Source: Deltaproteobacteria bacterium (lineage in GTDB: Bacteria; UBA10199; DSSB01). Taken from it: a stretch of 15,613 nucleotides of DNA. The notes beneath the pieces are model-generated. The model was not told the origin of the DNA, did not search any database, and was given only the letters and a program-made list of their open reading frames with translations. Both the position numbers and the translations under genes were made by a program. Below, in pieces: positions 14,653 through 15,613 of the stretch (position 1 is its first letter; every line of letters begins with the position of its first letter). The stretch covers positions 1-15,613 of the forward strand of contig JAIOPF010000277.1 of the NCBI GenBank assembly GCA_021414045.1, written 5' to 3'.

Positions 14653-15477
14653 TCAGGGGAATAACTGCAGAAGCCAGGTCGTTAAAAAATAATTGAGCAC
14701 CAACACGGTCACGGATCCGGCGACGACCGCCTGGGTCGTGCTGCGACCGACGCCCTCGGCGCCGTTATTGGTGTGATACCCCTTGTAACAGGCGATCAAG
14801 CTCACGATGACGCCGAAGACCACTCCCTTGATGAGGCCTTGGAAGAAATCCTGAGGTTCCATGACTTTGTGGTAATGCATCATGTAGGGGCCTTCCGGAA
14901 TTTCCAGCAAATAGATCGAAACGATATAGGCCCCGAACAGCCCTAGACCGTTGAAGATGCCGACTAACAATGGCATCATTAACGTGGTGGCCAGAACGCG
15001 CGGCACCACCAAGTAATTGATGGGGTGAACGGCCATGCTCTTCAAGGCATCGACCTGTTCGGTCACCGTCATGGTGCCGATCTCCGCGGCGATGGAACTG
15101 CCAGCGCGCGCGACGATCATGAGGGCGGTGAAGACGGGCGCCAGCTCGCGAGCGAGGGCGACGCCGACCGTCGAACCTACCAAGCTCTCGGCATTGATGA
15201 GCCGAAAACCGGAGGCGGTCTGCAAGGCGAAGACCATTCCCGAGAAAAGTCCCACCAAGGCGATGATGAAGGTGGAATTCACGCCGATCTTCACCATCTC
15301 GCGAAACAGCACCCGAACATGGAACTTCCCGCGGAAAAACCACTGAACCGTCTCGAGTGTGAAAAAGACGAAGCTTCCCACGCCCTTGATGGCTCCCGTG
15401 AAGGGTTTCCCGACGCTCGTCAAGGTCGCTTGCAGGCGGGAATTGCGGAATAAAAAGTTCTGGATGGCCTCAATCAT
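14653..15477 (-). CDS. mlaE: Mla-type ABC transporter permease
   Basis: The 274-residue integral membrane protein is the permease of the phospholipid transporter. The family core is clear: [20 protein letters not shown] (111-130) continuing [16 protein letters not shown], and near the end [20 protein letters not shown] (231-250). Several long hydrophobic segments cover residues 65-90, 155-195 and 212-230, plus the C-terminus. I chose the ATG at 15477 because GGGGAG lies a few bases upstream and it forms an ATGA overlap with the alr stop. A longer frame to 15525 would lie inside alr and has no family support. Confidence 0.95.
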   Translation of the reverse strand: MIEAIQNFLFRNSRLQATLTSVGKPFTGAIKGVGSFVFFTLETVQWFFRGKFHVRVLFREMVKIGVNSTFIIALVGLFSGMVFALQTASGFRLINAESLVGSTVGVALARELAPVFTALMIVARAGSSIAAEIGTMTVTEQVDALKSMAVHPINYLVVPRVLATTLMMPLLVGIFNGLGLFGAYIVSIYLLEIPEGPYMMHYHKVMEPQDFFQGLIKGVVFGVIVSLIACYKGYHTNNGAEGVGRSTTQAVVAGSVTVLVLNYFLTTWLLQLFP

Positions 15478-15613
15478 GCCCTCTCCCCTTCGTAAACCCG
15501 GGGAACCCTGCGACTCACCGCGCAAAAAAGCTCATAGGAGATCGTGCCCGCCTTTTCGGCCACTTCTTCGGCCGGAAGCCCATCGCCCCAAAGCCTGACG
15601 GGATCCCACAAAG
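15474..15613 (-). CDS. alr: Alanine racemase, C-terminal 45 residues (partial)
   Basis: The last 45 codons of a minus-strand gene enter from the right edge and stop at TGA 15474-15476. The visible residues include [30 protein letters not shown] and [10 protein letters not shown]. This is the characteristic C-terminus of PLP-dependent alanine racemase, which supplies D-alanine for peptidoglycan. The PLP lysine and catalytic tyrosine lie outside the window. The stop overlaps the mlaE start by 4 nt, so alr is the upstream partner in the mla operon. Confidence 0.92.
   Translation of the reverse strand, partial: LWDPVRLWGDGLPAEEVAEKAGTISYELFCAVSRRVPRVYEGERA

Noticed and set aside
15475..15525. 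Longer mlaE start at 15525
   Set aside because: The extra 16 residues lie inside alr, and the ATG at 15477 has both a ribosome site and the ATGA overlap.

Overview
The window (about 15.6 kb, GC-rich) reads as chromosomal DNA of a Gram-negative bacterium. The outer membrane is implied by a MlaE-MlaF-MlaD lipid-transport cassette. Protein style (class I PurE, a DUF1015 protein, and a MlaD with a C-terminal beta-rich domain) suggests an uncultured deltaproteobacterial-type lineage, possibly UBA10199, Myxococcota or Bdellovibrionota-like. That placement is an inference, not a firm assignment. I saw no mobile element, CRISPR array, tRNA or rRNA.

Left third (1-6300), the accessory-looking part. 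A very long minus-strand gene (1-3429, at least 1143 residues, C-terminus outside the window) and a second minus-strand gene (4101-6179, 692 residues) are divergent paralogs. They share an N-terminal module of about 260 residues with the signature QATDYR and then diverge into two different alpha-helical tandem-repeat arrays: about 41-42 residues per unit with an A-L-x-x-Y anchor in the first, and eight units of about 39 residues with a nearly invariant Trp in the second. Between them, on the plus strand, sit a minimal zinc metallopeptidase (HELGH) and a 55-residue single-pass membrane protein. The end of the small gene overlaps the 3' end of the 692-residue gene. This four-gene neighbourhood is the best candidate for something undescribed.

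Middle (6300-10515), a minus-strand run: purD, purE, tsaC, a DUF1015 gene and a zinc-ribbon membrane protein. purD to DUF1015 are tightly packed (17 nt gap, near abutment, 14 nt overlap) and probably form one operon; the zinc-ribbon gene follows after 70 nt. purD and purE are steps of de novo purine synthesis, and tsaC makes threonylcarbamoyl-AMP for the tRNA t6A modification. tsaC has an unusual start and an AT-rich island of rare codons.

A short divergent control region (10516-10648) separates purD from a small acidic plus-strand gene of unknown function (10649-10915). That gene converges on purH.

Right third (10933-15613), a second minus-strand run: alr (only its last 45 codons visible), mlaE, mlaF, mlaD and purH. 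ATGA overlaps join alr/mlaE and mlaF/mlaD, so translation is probably coupled. The operon combines cell-wall D-alanine supply, envelope phospholipid transport and the last two steps of IMP synthesis. No stretch over 300 bases lacks a gene.
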